Positions 22,237 through 33,719 are shown, counted from the first letter of the stretch. The stretch: DNA of 64,000 bases from Lepeophtheirus salmonis (GCF_016086655.4 NC_052135.2:12180363-12244362), one strand, 5' to 3'. Notes: generated from the letters alone by a model not told the origin. Translations and numbers: made by a program.

Positions 22237-22702
22237 CAGGGGCATTTTCCCAAGAAAATAATTTTCTGTGGAAAGCTATGTATTTTTGAAATTTTTTTGA
22301 ATTTTTTTTTATAGCTGTGGATTTTTGAAATTTTTTCAAAAAATTTAATTTTTGTGACCAGCTATTGAATTTAATTTTTTTTTGAATAGCTCGGAATTTT
22401 TGAAATTTAAAAAAATTTAAATTTTTCTAATATTTTTTTCCGAAAAAAATAATTTTTTTTGAAAAGCTGTGGATTTTTGAAATTATTTTCTGATCATTTT
22501 GTATTTTTTGTGTGAATAGCTATAGATTTTTGAAATTTCTTTTCAAAAAATTTATTATTTGAAATGTTTTTCGGAACAGCTGTGGATTTTTGAATTTTTT
22601 TTTAAAAACAGCTATTGATTTTTGAAATTTTTTCAAAAAAAATCGAAAACCCCAGCCCTACCCCCTCAATTTTTTTTAATATAATACTGAGAACGCCCTC
22701 TG
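22237..22702 (-). mobile_element. R0 MITE with perfect 5-bp target duplication
   Basis: The left border CAGGGGCATTTTCCC and right border ATACTGAGAACGCCCTCTG are inverted. It is flanked on both sides by CTTTA (22232-22236 and 22703-22707). The interior has seven or more units of the CAGCTGTGGATTTTTGAAATTT type (reverse sense). Length 466 bp. Confidence 0.75.
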
Positions 22703-23894
22703 CTTTATGACGTAATGTTTTAGATTTACAGTTGTCCAATTATGTCGAAATGGCAATGGAATCCCCTTTGACTATTGTAGGGTCTAATGGATGTATTTGA
22801 GCGTTTGGAGGGTTGTCCCTAGACATTTGGGTGAACTTTTTAGTGTTTCATGTTTACATGTCGTAGCTATGAATTTCAACAATGCAGCATCAATTTGTAA
22901 TTGAATATATATCTATGGGCATTATAAGGAATTGAAATTAATTTATATCTACCATATGTATCCGGATGAACAACATCCGGATACAAACATTTGTAATATA
23001 GTTGCAATGTACAACTACCAATCAAACAGTATGCCACTTTTGGCGTATGTACCATATGTCAGCCACCACTAGTCTAGGATGTATGTCAGTATTGACTATT
23101 TAAAATGGACAGATAATAAAATGAATTCATATTTCGGTTCTTAGAAATTTGATTATCGTATTTAACTGTTAACACAATGGTATCCTTAATCAAAGCTAAT
23201 TTCCATATATTTTTGTCAGCTGTTGGTCTGTTCACTCTTGTTCTGCTAACTCTACATATTTGCGAAGGATATTTACTGTCAGAAGAAACCAATGTTTAAT
23301 TCAAAACTTGGTTGTCGACTACGAATTAATTTTTTTTATTTCACACCATTATTTCGACTAGGGTTTGTGCTGTAAAATATTTCCATATTATGTAATTCCT
23401 AACTTTTATGAAATATGGATTATATTGCATAAACTCAATTGCCAAAAAATATTAATAATATGCGATTCAATATTTGATTTATATCGACACCAATTTTCAA
23501 TTTAGAATAGAGTTGTGCAATTGTAATATTTTTCCTAAAAAGATATTAAGTAATTTATGGACTTGGTTTATTGATTCTCCCTTCGTTTTGTCTACATAAA
23601 ATTTATTACTCAAATTTATAGGCTATTAATATCATTATTGTTCCTTCTGATTACAACACTTGATATACAAATCGCAATCTCTTCTTTTTTTTTTTAAATA
23701 TGTACAAGGCTTCAAGGTTTCATTACGTCAGCAGTTTTAACACATTGTGCCCAGACCTATAAAACAAATGGCGAAGAGTGCCTTTTAGCTAAAGTAAATT
23801 CTTCTCTTATTTAGCCATATATTTCTCCCGCGCAAAATATCACCTTTTATAACACCACAGATGACCAAGGCATTTTAAATTACACCATGGCCGC
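22703..23894. other. spacer with one perfect hairpin
   Basis: Apart from the stem-loop at 22957-22985 nothing was recognised. Frames here have no domain. Confidence 0.45.
22957..22985. repeat. perfect 12-bp inverted repeat with 5-base loop
   Basis: TGTATCCGGATG, loop AACAA, CATCCGGATACA. All 12 base pairs match. No A-tract or T-tract suggests a terminator role. Confidence 0.9.
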
Positions 23895-24275
23895 TTTTCT
23901 AAGTATTAAGGACCCCTTCTAATATGCTATAATACACCCTGAACTACTGGTCGCCGAGACAAGTTACATTCTGTATTTTGGGATGTTAGAAGGATTCCTT
24001 GATGATCAGGGAAGCGGTGGCAGATAAATTTATAGCATATAGTAAGGGCTCCTTGGTGCTTAGAGACGCGGCGACGGTGGAGTTTAAACTGCATTGGGGG
24101 CATGCACTTAACCTATACAACCTAAGGACCGAAAACGTATTTTGGTATATTATAAGGGTTCCGTGATGCCCCGAGAGGTGGCGGCAGATAAATTTAGCTT
24201 TCTTTGGAGCTCAACAGTTCACCTAGACAACCTGTTGGTATTCAATCATATTAGAAGGGTTCTATCCCACGATGT
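23895..24275. repeat. R8 tandem/inverted repeat, locus 1
   Basis: Monomer marks such as CCCTTCTAATATGCTATAAT recur. One is in plus sense at about 23909, then four are in minus sense near 23976, 24024, 24139 and 24238 (ATTATAAGGGTTCCGTGATG type), with GCGGTGGCAGATAAATTTA and AGTTTAAACTGCA between them. Spacing varies between about 50 and 115 bp. Related to 34890-35165. Confidence 0.65.
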
Positions 24276-24320
24276 TTCTTTATTATTCAATAATTTTATC
24301 GTGCGAATATCATATACATA

Positions 24321-24525
24321 AATTGCAACGAAATTGGACACAATAATATTGTCTAGATAAAAAAATTACTCACAATCATATTGCTTACAATGATGTTGCT
24401 TCACGATGATATTACTCGCAGCGATTTTGTCTCACTATGATAATGGACACAACGATTTTACCATGCAAAAATATTACCTAAACGATTTTGACCACAACCT
24501 TTTTACCATAATCATTTTATATTGA
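24321..24525. repeat. degenerate ~15-16-bp minisatellite
   Basis: From about 24370 on, consecutive stretches read TCACAATCATATTGC, TTACAATGATGTTGC, TTCACGATGATATTAC, TCGCAGCGATTTTGTC, TCACTATGATAATGG, ACACAACGATTTTACC, ATGCAAAAATATTACC, TAAACGATTTTGACC. These are ragged copies of one cACAAcGATnTTGc-like unit. Confidence 0.7.
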
Positions 24526-24534
24526 ACCATATAT

Positions 24535-24580
24535 GACTAATATTTGGGTAAATAAAGACCCACACAACACTACTCGAGGG
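24535..24580. repeat. R5 end fragment
   Basis: GGGTAAATAAAGACCCACACA followed by ACACTACT resembles the right end of R5 (CTAAATAAGGACCGACACAACACTA). Confidence 0.4.
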
Positions 24581-26458
24581 CCCCTAGCGGTCAAAAAAGT
24601 TATGGTGTATTCAGGCATATTTTGACAAATATTGATCATGTAATCTTCCTTTTGCCAGTTACCTTAGAGATTTGTTAGAATTGTAGACTTAATTGAGTTT
24701 TCTCTATAATCTTTCAAGACCAAAACTATGAATACATATTTGATATTATGTTGTTTGAATATAAGAATAATATTTGAACTTAATAAAGAGAAGAGATATT
24801 CCTTTACCAAGTAGTTGTACGCCATAAATTACCCTCAAGTCAGCCTTATATATTGCTTTGAATAAAAAAAATATGTACACATGAAGTGATACTTTCATTT
24901 ATTTGGGAATGTGTGAATACGAATATAGATATATAGAGGTATTTATAGATATTCAAGAAAGAAATATTGACGTACGAACATAAGTACCTATCGAATTTCT
25001 AACACATATATATTACCACAAATAATTTTATAGGCTTTTCTTTTTTGAATGTGTATTTATGTATTATTTGGTTTAGGGCTTATTTAAAAATAAAGAAATC
25101 CATTTATTTTTTTATATTAAGTGCGTGGTTCTGTATATATAACTGTGTTACCATTCAAATGATGGAATCCATCACGGATTCATAGAATGCAATAATTCCT
25201 CTATAGTGTTCATATTGTTTGAAACCCACAGGGAACTTGGGACAATGAGTTTCATACATGCATATTTGAGGTTGAATATCTTTGGAGATATTTTTTGAAA
25301 GTTTACGGGAGGGATTCTGAAGAGTCTTTAATGCAAAATGGTATAAGACATAAGTATGCCTCCTAGGATGACCAAGTTCATATTATGACTGCAATGCTTT
25401 GATGCGTGGCTTATGCAATTTAAACTTACTTTGCAGCTATGTTTAATTTTTTTAAATCAATGTTTATTAATAAGAACTTTCTTTACAATGTAAATTTTAC
25501 ATCCATCAGGATAAATTAACAAGTGCCTAGGAATTATTTAATAAAAAATTGTGAACACAGTTTTTCACATACTTACTAGCAGTAGCATCCGGTATTGCCC
25601 TGAGTTATCTGCAGTGGATTTTGTATATGATATACTATTTTACTTTTCTTTTTTTAATATGAGCTCGTTTTAAATATAAGTAGGTTAATAGCTTGATAAT
25701 TTTTTTATATGACGTGACGAACCATGGGTACTTTAGTCTTTAGAACACTACCTGGATTGTGCTTGACCAACACATGCTCGTTGTTTAAACCTATCAAAAT
25801 CATTATGTTTTATTTTATATATTGTACTTTATTTTTTGATATGAGTTTTATCTACACACATTCGTTGTTAAAAATGAGTTTTCAATTCATTTTACATAGT
25901 ATTGAGTTGTATAAAATAGAAGTTGACCTTAGGGCCCTACGATATCTCATTAATATGGCTACATTATTATTTCTTAGATAAAATATGTCAGTAGAGATTA
26001 CAGACAGACACACTTTGCTTTATTAATATAAATACATGAACAAGGTATTATGTACAATATCAATTTTTCTATTTTAGTAGTAGCATCAAACACGTTTTTT
26101 TTTCTTCATACGATGATCATTCAATCATTCATTTGTATAAACATCTGATGCGTTTTTGTATTTACTGCATTTTATGTGGGATAAAATTCCACAAATTTTT
26201 ATGAGCATGCTGAAATATTAATTCATCCTATCAGTAGTGATTCAATAAGCTTTTTTTCCCTTCCTTTTTTGACAATGTGATCTTTATTATATTTTCCAAC
26301 CTTTTCTGTAAAAAAAATAAGAGGAAAAAAGGCCCAAAATCAGCTGATACTTCCCATTCCTTGGCGTACTATTATCAGAAGTATATAAGATATGTACTAG
26401 AAAGTTTGAGTGGATTTTTCAATAGGCAATCTGAACAGAGTTCTTTTTATTTTCTAAA
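24581..26458. other. AT-rich spacer, nothing recognised
   Basis: About 1.9 kb with no gene or repeat end. The 85-codon frame at 25724-25981 is hydrophobic and unrecognised. Confidence 0.5.
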
Positions 26459-26671
26459 GTTCTTATCACTATTATTATTTTTTTTTTTTTTGAGAAGGGA
26501 ACATTTAAGAATAAAGTGGTAACGTGTGCTCGTAAAAGATGAAGAGTAACAATGAGGGGTTTCTCAGGAGTTATATGTGTAAATTCTTCTTGGACACGGG
26601 AGTAAAATTGAGGATCAGTATCAGAGTAATTCCGTTCTATAGTTCTAGTCTGGTAGTTAGCCAAATAAGTG
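26459..26671 (+). repeat. R3 fragment
   Basis: Shares GAAGAGTAACAATGAGG, GGGAGTAAAATTGAGGATCAG and AGAGTAATTCCGTTCTATAG with the R3 copies at 12460 and 50260. M4 inserts eight bases after its end. Confidence 0.5.
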
Positions 26672-26679
26672 AATCATAC

Positions 26680-27010
26680 CTATTTTTTAATAGAAATTCA
26701 AGGTTAGACCATCGTGTAACCTGGCTAGCTAGAATTTTCATATTGATGTATCGTACCAACTGCTGCGCGTAAAGTCAATTTTAAAAGCAAACTTCAGCAA
26801 ATAAATAGAATTACAGAAGAGGTAGTTTGCTTGTCAATTGAAAGACTGTGAGAGTATTCAATGTATTGTACCGACTTCTGGCAAGAAAGACAGATTTTAA
26901 CAAAACACGCAACTACTCATGTACTATAGTGTCAATTTTAAAAGCGTGTTGGAGGTCAAACATCAATTGTATACGCGTTATGGTATAACCTTGTATTTCT
27001 ATTATCCTTG
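26680..27010. mobile_element. M4 MITE with perfect 8-bp target duplication
   Basis: The left end CTATTTTTTAATAGAAATTC and right end TTGTATTTCTATTATCCTTG are inverted. It is flanked on both sides by AATCATAC (26672-26679 and 27011-27018). The interior contains AAAGTCAATTTTAAAAGC twice. Length 331 bp, no transposase. Confidence 0.82.
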
Positions 27011-27018
27011 AATCATAC

Positions 27019-27849
27019 CAACTGTCATTTATCTTTTATGTAATCCCATACTCTCACTGTTATTTTATTTCTTCACCATTTTATAAATGAATTACATATT
27101 ATTATAATCAACATAGTATTTTATGCGATACTGAATTAAAATATTGCTTCGTAATATTTTATTAAAAGAGTAGTTATTTTGTTATTTCTATAAAGAAATA
27201 GGCAAACATTTCAAACAGGAATACAATTTATTTTTGATTCCTCGTTGTTTATATAATATATATTTTGCCCATTTTATTATTTCTATAGAGAAATTTTGGT
27301 TATTTTTTCATTGATATAATATTATAACTATTTTTTTTGTTAGTAATACATTACTATGCAATATTATAATGCAGTATCGAGTAAAACAGTATGTAGGATT
27401 TGAATAATATGTAATTTATTTTAAAAATTGTGAAGAGACAATATCACAATAATAGTGTGGGAGTATATATGAGATAAATAGCGGTTGGTACGATTGACTT
27501 ATTTGGCCTACTACCGGATGATTACGGGCCTTTTTTCTGTTTCTTTTTGGAGAAAAGGTTGCCTGATACAACAAAGGAGAAGAGGGAATCGACAGCTGAC
27601 AACAAAATACATATTTTAGTGAGGTAACACTGTGCCAAATCATCAACAATTATTATGTTTTTATTTTTTGAATATGTCCAATTACTTCTTTTCATGCTCC
27701 TTATTAACGTGCTAAACCTTGATTGCTTGAGCTCGAATTAGGCTTTCCCAAAAAATATGTGAAGAATTTTCTACTATTAAATGAAGGCTTGTTACCAATT
27801 AATTTCAGGTCTTTTCTCTTTGCCCAATGTTTTATTTTTTCAAGCATTT
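27019..27849. other. AT-rich spacer, little recognised
   Basis: AATCGACAGCTGACAACAAA near 27587 resembles 15460 and 18488. Otherwise nothing. Confidence 0.45.
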
Positions 27850-27960
27850 TTCATTCTTGAGGAGAGAACATCCAAGTATTGAGTAGCTACACGTGTACTT
27901 ATCAAAAACAGAGAGTAAAACTAAGGATTTTTTGGGGGTTATCTTCTATATAATTAAAGC
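27850..27960 (+). repeat. R3 left-part fragment
   Basis: ATTCTTGAGGAGAGAACATC, AAGTATTGAGTAGCTACACG and AGAGTAAAACTAAGGATTTTT correspond to the first third of R3. Confidence 0.45.
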
Positions 27961-28350
27961 AAAGGTTGTTTCTTCGTCTATCGCTGGTATAAAAAATATA
28001 TATTTGTTTATTTAACAAAAAATCGTTTGATAAGATACTTCAAATACATCTCTATTCATAATTTTACTAACAAGTCATGACCAGTTTATGAGATAGAGTA
28101 GAAAAAAACCATCTTTCTTTGAGACCATTTTTTATCAATATTTTACGTGATACACATATTTGAAAATCAACTTTTTTATATTTCACATACATATTGAATA
28201 TAACTGTGTTATGTATATTAAACATCTAGGTTTTTGACTCAATCTATGTTTATTTTGGAAAATAATTTGATCAAAAATCTCTATATATTTATGTCTTTAA
28301 TCTTTATCTTCTTACTCGTAAATAAAATACAGATTGCAATGAATTTCTAC
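27961..28350. other. AT-rich spacer, nothing recognised
   Basis: No gene or repeat end identified. Confidence 0.5.
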
Positions 28351-28984
28351 TAGTGATGGGACGATTTAAAAAAAATAGAAAAAATCCTGATCCCGATGCT
28401 ATTTTAGTAAAAATTACCGATTTCGATGCCGATTCTTTAATATTTTAAAGCCTATTAAGGGTGTCCACAAAATTATATTATATTTTAGGGGGAGTGGGCT
28501 TGGTCTTTGGAATTTTTTTGAAAATAAATCCAAAAATTAAAATTTTTAGGAAAAAAATTTGAAAAATTATATTTTTGTTATAAAATTTTTTGAAAAAAAA
28601 ATTCCAATATACAAAATGATATTTAATTTTTTTTTTTTTAAATCGATAATTATGACCAAAAATTGAATTTTTCGTAAAAAAATTTCAAAAACCCACGGCT
28701 ATTCTCGAAAAATTAATTTTTTTGGAGAAAAATTTCACAAATCCACAACTGCTCACAAAAAATAAGATCTTTTGGAAATCTTATTTATTAGTTTTTTCCC
28801 CAAAAATATAATATATTAAAATATTTAATTTTTCAGAGATATTTTTTTTGATAACCTAGAAAAGTAATTACCATTAATAAATAAGAATCGGAATCTCAAA
28901 TGAAACGTTATTTTCCCGATGCCGATCCTGATTCCGGAAAAAAAAAAAAACGATTCTCCGATTCTGATTAATCGTCCATCACTA
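28351..28984 (-). mobile_element. R2/R0 composite MITE, both ends present
   Basis: The left end TAGTGATGGGACGATTTAAA and right end GATTAATCGTCCATCACTA are inverted. The flanks ATTTCTAC and ATTTTCAC agree at 6 of 8 positions. R2 sequence gives way to R0 at TATTAAGGGTGTCCACAAAA and returns at AACCTAGAAAAGTAATTACC, the mirror of the junctions at 19165-19646. Length 634 bp; R0 fills roughly 400 bp of it. Confidence 0.8.
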
Positions 28985-29525
28985 ATTTTCACATCTGTTT
29001 CATACTTGTTTCAAATGTTTACGTTATAAGAATGAATCAATTTAAAGAAGAAGAGAAAAAAAAAGCTCCATTTGATTGTCACAATTTACACACATTAAAA
29101 CATGAAATGAAACAAACAACACTTAATGGCAATTTTCTACACTTTTTCTTCCGATAAAGTTATACATATATATTACATAAAATATAAAGACACAGACGGG
29201 GAGAGAGTGAAGTGCAGTTTTTAATAGTTTGTTATTTATTTATCAGCAATTTTTATTTTTCGCAAAACCCTTTTCACGGACGTATAAATGTATAATAATT
29301 AATTGCATTTTGTGAATATTTCATATACATATATATAAATAACTGAATCATCGCTCTATTTGTTAGAGATCATACATAAGCACTTTTTTATTTTAATTTG
29401 ATGGTTATTGTATGGAGAGGTTAGGCAGAAGGCAAGGGTATCTTTTTTTGCAAAATAAAATAACAACAATGATGAAGTAACAAATTCCATACATTTAGTT
29501 ATTATAAATAAAACATGTACGTATT
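28985..29525. other. AT-rich spacer, nothing recognised
   Basis: No gene or repeat end identified. Confidence 0.5.
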
Positions 29526-29690
29526 AGTCTTGGGTGTTCGTCTGAAAGTCCTACACCGTTAGTTGACGGAACTAATATTCGTTCTTTTATTGACTTTGGT
29601 TTAGATCGGTCTCAAAGAAAAGTTATGTCTGGATCTGTCTTCACAAAAAATCGATCTCATTTAATTTTCGGTCTAGACAACAATATTCAC
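29526..29690 (+). repeat. R1 partial copy
   Basis: GGGTGTTCGTCTGAAAGTCC, TTAGATCGGTCTCAAAGAAA and TTTTCGGTCTAGACAAC match the left half of R1. Confidence 0.45.
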
Positions 29691-29835
29691 TATTGTGAAT
29701 ATTGGGACATTTAACCATTTTTCCTTTTCTTGTTGCTAAATTTAGTTTTTTCTTTACACAGCTCCCTTCATTAGTGATGAGCAAGAGAGTAATTTAGCTT
29801 TTAGAGTGCACAAGTTCTGTGCTTTACCTACACAC

Positions 29836-30010
29836 ACCAGGGGCGTCAGCAGGAATATGTTTTAGGGGGGGATGAGTTTTTGGAATTTAAAAAATAAATA
29901 CAAAAATTAAAATTTCAAAAGTTCATAGCTAATTACATTTAATTTCAAAAATTCACAACTGTTTTCAAATTCAAATATTAAATGTTTTGAAGGAAAAAAT
30001 CAAATATGAA
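29836..30010 (+). repeat. R0 left-end fragment
   Basis: CCAGGGGCGTCAGCAGGAAT starts the element, followed by R0 units. The right end is missing. Confidence 0.55.
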
Positions 30011-30280
30011 ATGTTTTGAAGCTTCATTACTATATGCCTCCTGCTGGAAAATATAACTATTATGGCTCCTAAAACAATATAGTTTAAAAATAAGCTTTGT
30101 CATCCATTTTCTTAAGTGTTGAAAGGGGTTGTTTATTGATGGTTGCCTTTGGTATGAAAATTTGGATTTCTTCTTGAATGGTTGCATCCTTGTGGGTTTA
30201 TAAAAAGTATAGAGTTACGAAATCAATTAGTGATAATTGAATTCGTCCGTGGACCTTTCGGAGATTGGGTTGGAAATACA

Positions 30281-30640
30281 GTGGAGCCCGTTTATAGTGG
30301 CACAAAATCTAGGTTCCAGTTTTTATACCTTAATTCGACCCAGATATAGTGCCCAAAAACATGGACACAAGACATTTAATTGTAGTGCTTAGTTTCATAG
30401 TTTTAATTTAAATTTTTGTACTTCAGTGCTAAGAGATTTGTTAAGGTTATGTATAAAACCTTCCTGTATAAAAGCTGCTTCAAGAACAAATTTAACTCAA
30501 GCAATTCCTTTAATGGGAGGATTTTATTATGCTCTTTCTATAATCCCTCCTCTTCGTTTGTCCTCATTTCTTCCCTTACTTCCTCCAAGATATGCTAATC
30601 TGTAGCAAGGCCTTGTCAATTTCAAACAAATCAACCCACA
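30281..30640. mobile_element. possible pogo/Tigger-type remnant
   Basis: CAGTGGAGCCCGTTTATAGTGG resembles the CAGTGGA(A/G)CC(T/C)CG.TATA(G/A).GG ends of pogo/Tigger elements. A possible opposite end, GTGTTCCGCTATATAC, occurs at about 31830-31845. Minus-strand frames in between (30416-30598 is on the other strand) do not give a clear transposase. If right, the element was later filled by R3, R4 and M4. Confidence 0.3.
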
Positions 30641-30699
30641 TGGGTTCTCAATTCCAGAGAAACATCGTTAGAGTTGATAATCTTAAGTATTTTCGGTAT

Positions 30700-31190
30700 G
30701 TACAAAAAACCCCGAAAATTAACATGTTAACCATGAAAATTTTAAAACTGTTTTAAAAGAGAACAGCTTATCTGTCATGACGTTTCAATAGATTGGCTGT
30801 AAGAAGCTTTGATATGAAAGAAGTAAACACAAATCCCACTCTGAAAGTATAAAGGGAATAGAGAGGAATGACTCCTTTGTCCATCCTCAATTATACTCTC
30901 ACCTCAACAGGGACTTACACTTACAACCAGTAATGTTTATGAGTAGGATTGTGTGTATAAAAAAAACCCCACGAAATTCAACACAGTAACCCTAACAATT
31001 TAGAAAAATGTTTTATAGGAGAGCAGCTTAGCTACCATGACGTTTCATTAGATCAGCTACAATCAGCTGTGACAAGGGAGGAGGGGGACAAGGAAATGAA
31101 CAAGGACATAGGCAATAATTACTCCGTTTTCGATACTCAATTATGCTCTGTGTCTAACATGGAACTCATACTTTAAAAAATCAATCATGT
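30700..31190 (-). repeat. R3 tandem pair
   Basis: Two minus-strand R3 copies follow one another about 255 bp apart. CATGACGTTTCAATAGAT and CATGACGTTTCATTAGATC, and CTCAATTATACTCTC and CTCAATTATGCTCTG, mark equivalent points. Each copy has the right part of R3, and the left third is missing. Confidence 0.65.
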
Positions 31191-31510
31191 TTTATGAAAA
31201 AAAAACTTATTAGCAAAAAAACAAGCTTGATCTCCAGATTCAAGGAATCTGGTCTGATCAGAATTCGAAAATGCACCAAAAAAAACAAAAAAAAATCCTA
31301 AAGAAGGAATTATCCTACTAACGGAAAAAGGGAGAACGTATATTGACTACGAATTAATAAAGGGAATTAGGAAGAGGATTAGCGAGTTAGTCTTTGTATT
31401 TATCTTCATTATGGTTGAAGGAGGAACATAATTCCAATCATTGTGTTGTGTACGTCATAGTACAACTATAATATTACATAATAGTAGATATGACTATCGC
31501 ATGACTAAAA
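31191..31510. repeat. R4 repeat, internally inverted copy
   Basis: AACTTATTAGCAAAAAAAC..CAAGGAATCTGGTCTGATCA (to 31262) is in the same sense as 39455-39500 and 62075-62130. From 31263 to about 31440 the sequence is the reverse complement of 61865-61995 (ACGGAAAAAGGGAGAACG, GAGGATTAGCGAGTTAGTC). From ~31440 the plus sense resumes (AATAGTAGATATGACT). Confidence 0.6.
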
Positions 31511-31523
31511 ATGTGTGGATAAC

Positions 31524-31781
31524 CAAGTTTATTAGAAATACAAGGTTAAACCCTGACACTTTTCCTACAAATGTTTAACTTCCATCACGCTTTTTAATAG
31601 TGACGTCAAAGAGTATAACTGTTACCATTTGTAGCTATATATCGCCTTCTCTGACTGTTAAGAGTACCACTCTGACGTCATATCTGTTTGCCTTGTCCAG
31701 CAGTCGGTTCGGTATATCAAATTAAAAATTATAGAAAGCCCGATTATATGATGGTATGACCCTGTATTTCTATTAACATAA
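31524..31781. mobile_element. M4 MITE, older copy
   Basis: The left end CAAGTTTATTAGAAATACAAG and right end CCTGTATTTCTATTAACATAA are inverted. The flanks TGGATAAC and CTAAAAAC match at only 4 of 8 positions, so the duplication has decayed. Length 258 bp. Confidence 0.65.
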
Positions 31782-31845
31782 CTAAAAACCCGGTCATAGT
31801 GACCATTTTGCTCTGTTTTGACTTTAAGCGTGTTCCGCTATATAC

Positions 31846-32504
31846 ATACAAACAACGTAAATACTTTGGAAGCGACTGGGAAGATTAGTAAGGAATTAAA
31901 TGATTAAGGCTCCATTAAGTATATATCTTCCTACCTATCTAGTATATACCTATTATGTACATTTATGGTACAAGCGATTTATGTAGGCACATATTTTCAG
32001 GGTGTGATTTTGAAGAGAAGGTAATCTTGTCAATAATTAGGTATAATACCATATACACACATTCAAACTTCAAAAACTAATCATTTGAAGTATTTTAGAT
32101 CGAAATATTTTGATTTTTTGTTCACAGGTATTAGGAACATACATAAAAATTGTGAGATGTGAAGAGACGGGATGGGGGGGTGCAAGTTATCTGCATATTT
32201 GTAGGACCAGATGTTGATAAATGAAAAGAGGATCAGTGATTGTGTAAAAATGTAGTCATGAAAAAAATAGTTGGCTCATATTTCTACCTGTAGACGCTAC
32301 ATGATTATTATGCATAAGTACAACTCTGTTATTAATTTAATAAGAAGGAATTATAGATAATCATTATGGTAAGGTTATGACCTTTTTTTTTTACACACAA
32401 ATACGAATAATTTAAATATTTAATTTTCATTTTTGTAATCTACATGAAAATAAACTTATTGCATGTAAAATCATGTGATCCTGAAAACTAAGAATGTATG
32501 GGGT
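31846..32504. other. AT-rich spacer, nothing recognised
   Basis: No gene or repeat end identified. Confidence 0.5.
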
Positions 32505-32662
32505 GAGGACTCCGCTAAAGGGAGCTACATTAATGATTAAGGGAGCTCAGATCCACATCTATGTATAGTATTCATTAAGTAGAAATTCTATTGTTAATTA
32601 ATAAATTAAATCTTGTCGAAGTTTAAAATTCAAAGTGCTCAGATTTTAATGGAAACTCTCTA
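32505..32662 (+). repeat. 3' end of the 9234-type transposon (copy C)
   Basis: GGAGCTACATTAATGATTAA, AAATCTTGTCGAAGTTTAAA and GTGCTCAGATTTTAATGG match the last ~150 bp of copies A and B. The transposase part is gone. Confidence 0.7.
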
Positions 32663-33439
32663 TAATTTCGGTTAATTTTTCTTTCTTTTTTAAAAGAAAA
32701 AGTGAATCGATGTAATGACTAATTATATTCTATGTGAATATCATATTTCCACCCATTTCTACTTTATTATGAAGCATATCAAAGATAATCCAATCCTTGT
32801 CTCTTTTGTTACCATGATAAAAATATAGATATGTAATTGTATGTAGTTCCAATGAATGCCTCTCTTGTTTTCAACTCTACGTTCTATACTAAAATAAGTA
32901 AAGCTCTACGTAATGCATATATATATATCAAGGATTATGTCCTCCCACACAAGTGACTCCTCTTTCTGTAGGGTTGGGCCCTTACTAATACATGGATACA
33001 TAGCGATATACCTATGTAATATAGAAATACTAACTTTAGTACTACTTATAATTTATTTGTAAAGAACATGAAACAATTGTATGTTTGTCATATTTATAAT
33101 GGTTCCTTTAATATAGTACCTACTCTACTAATATACTCGTAATGTTCATAATTTTCTATTCTTCTTAGTAACATGATATGCAACTTTTTAATCACGAATC
33201 ATATTTTACCGTCGTCTTGTATTCCTCTTAGCCCTCCTCATAGACCAGAATTATTATGAGACAGACAACATAACTATACAAAAATAATCTATCAATTTAT
33301 TTGTACATATGTAGGGAAGATACTTCCCCCACCCAACATTCAAAAATTCAAAAAAATACATCACAATTGTATAATATAATGCAGATTATTGAAAAAGAAT
33401 CAATCATTTAAGTCAACTTTTCTTCGAGATATTGCATAA
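32663..33439. other. AT-rich spacer, nothing recognised
   Basis: No gene or repeat end identified. Confidence 0.5.
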
Positions 33440-33719
33440 AAACTATGGTTGTACCGATGCATCAGAATTGTATTGTATTTGGCAAGTCTGGACATTTTTG
33501 GAAGTATAGGAATCGGCTAAATTTTGAGAAAGCAATGGATTTCTTAAAAAAAGTAAATATATATGTATATAATCCTGCGGACGCCCCTGCCGACTCCACA
33601 AACTGAAGATAGAATATATGCACATTTTCAAGTCGGTTCGGATCTTCTGACGTAAATATTCTAGTAAATTTCGGATACCCAAACTTTCGAATCCAAATCT
33701 GAAACCAAAATAAAACGGT
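33440..33719. repeat. mixed repeat fragments
   Basis: GGTTGTACCGATGCATCAG resembles a hAT-like end. TAATCCTGCGGACGCCCCTG (about 33572-33591) is an isolated R0 end. Overlapping minus-strand frames (33443-33682, 33462-33851) only translate these pieces. Confidence 0.4.

Noticed and set aside
24321..24525. CRISPR-like array
   Set aside because: Units are 15-16 bp, contiguous and degenerate, with no conserved repeat/unique spacer pattern, and the DNA is eukaryotic.
29978..30187. Minus-strand frame with FQQEAYSNEA, compared with the FQQDxAPxH motif of Tc1-type transposases
   Set aside because: Only a few residues agree and no other transposase motif is in order around it.
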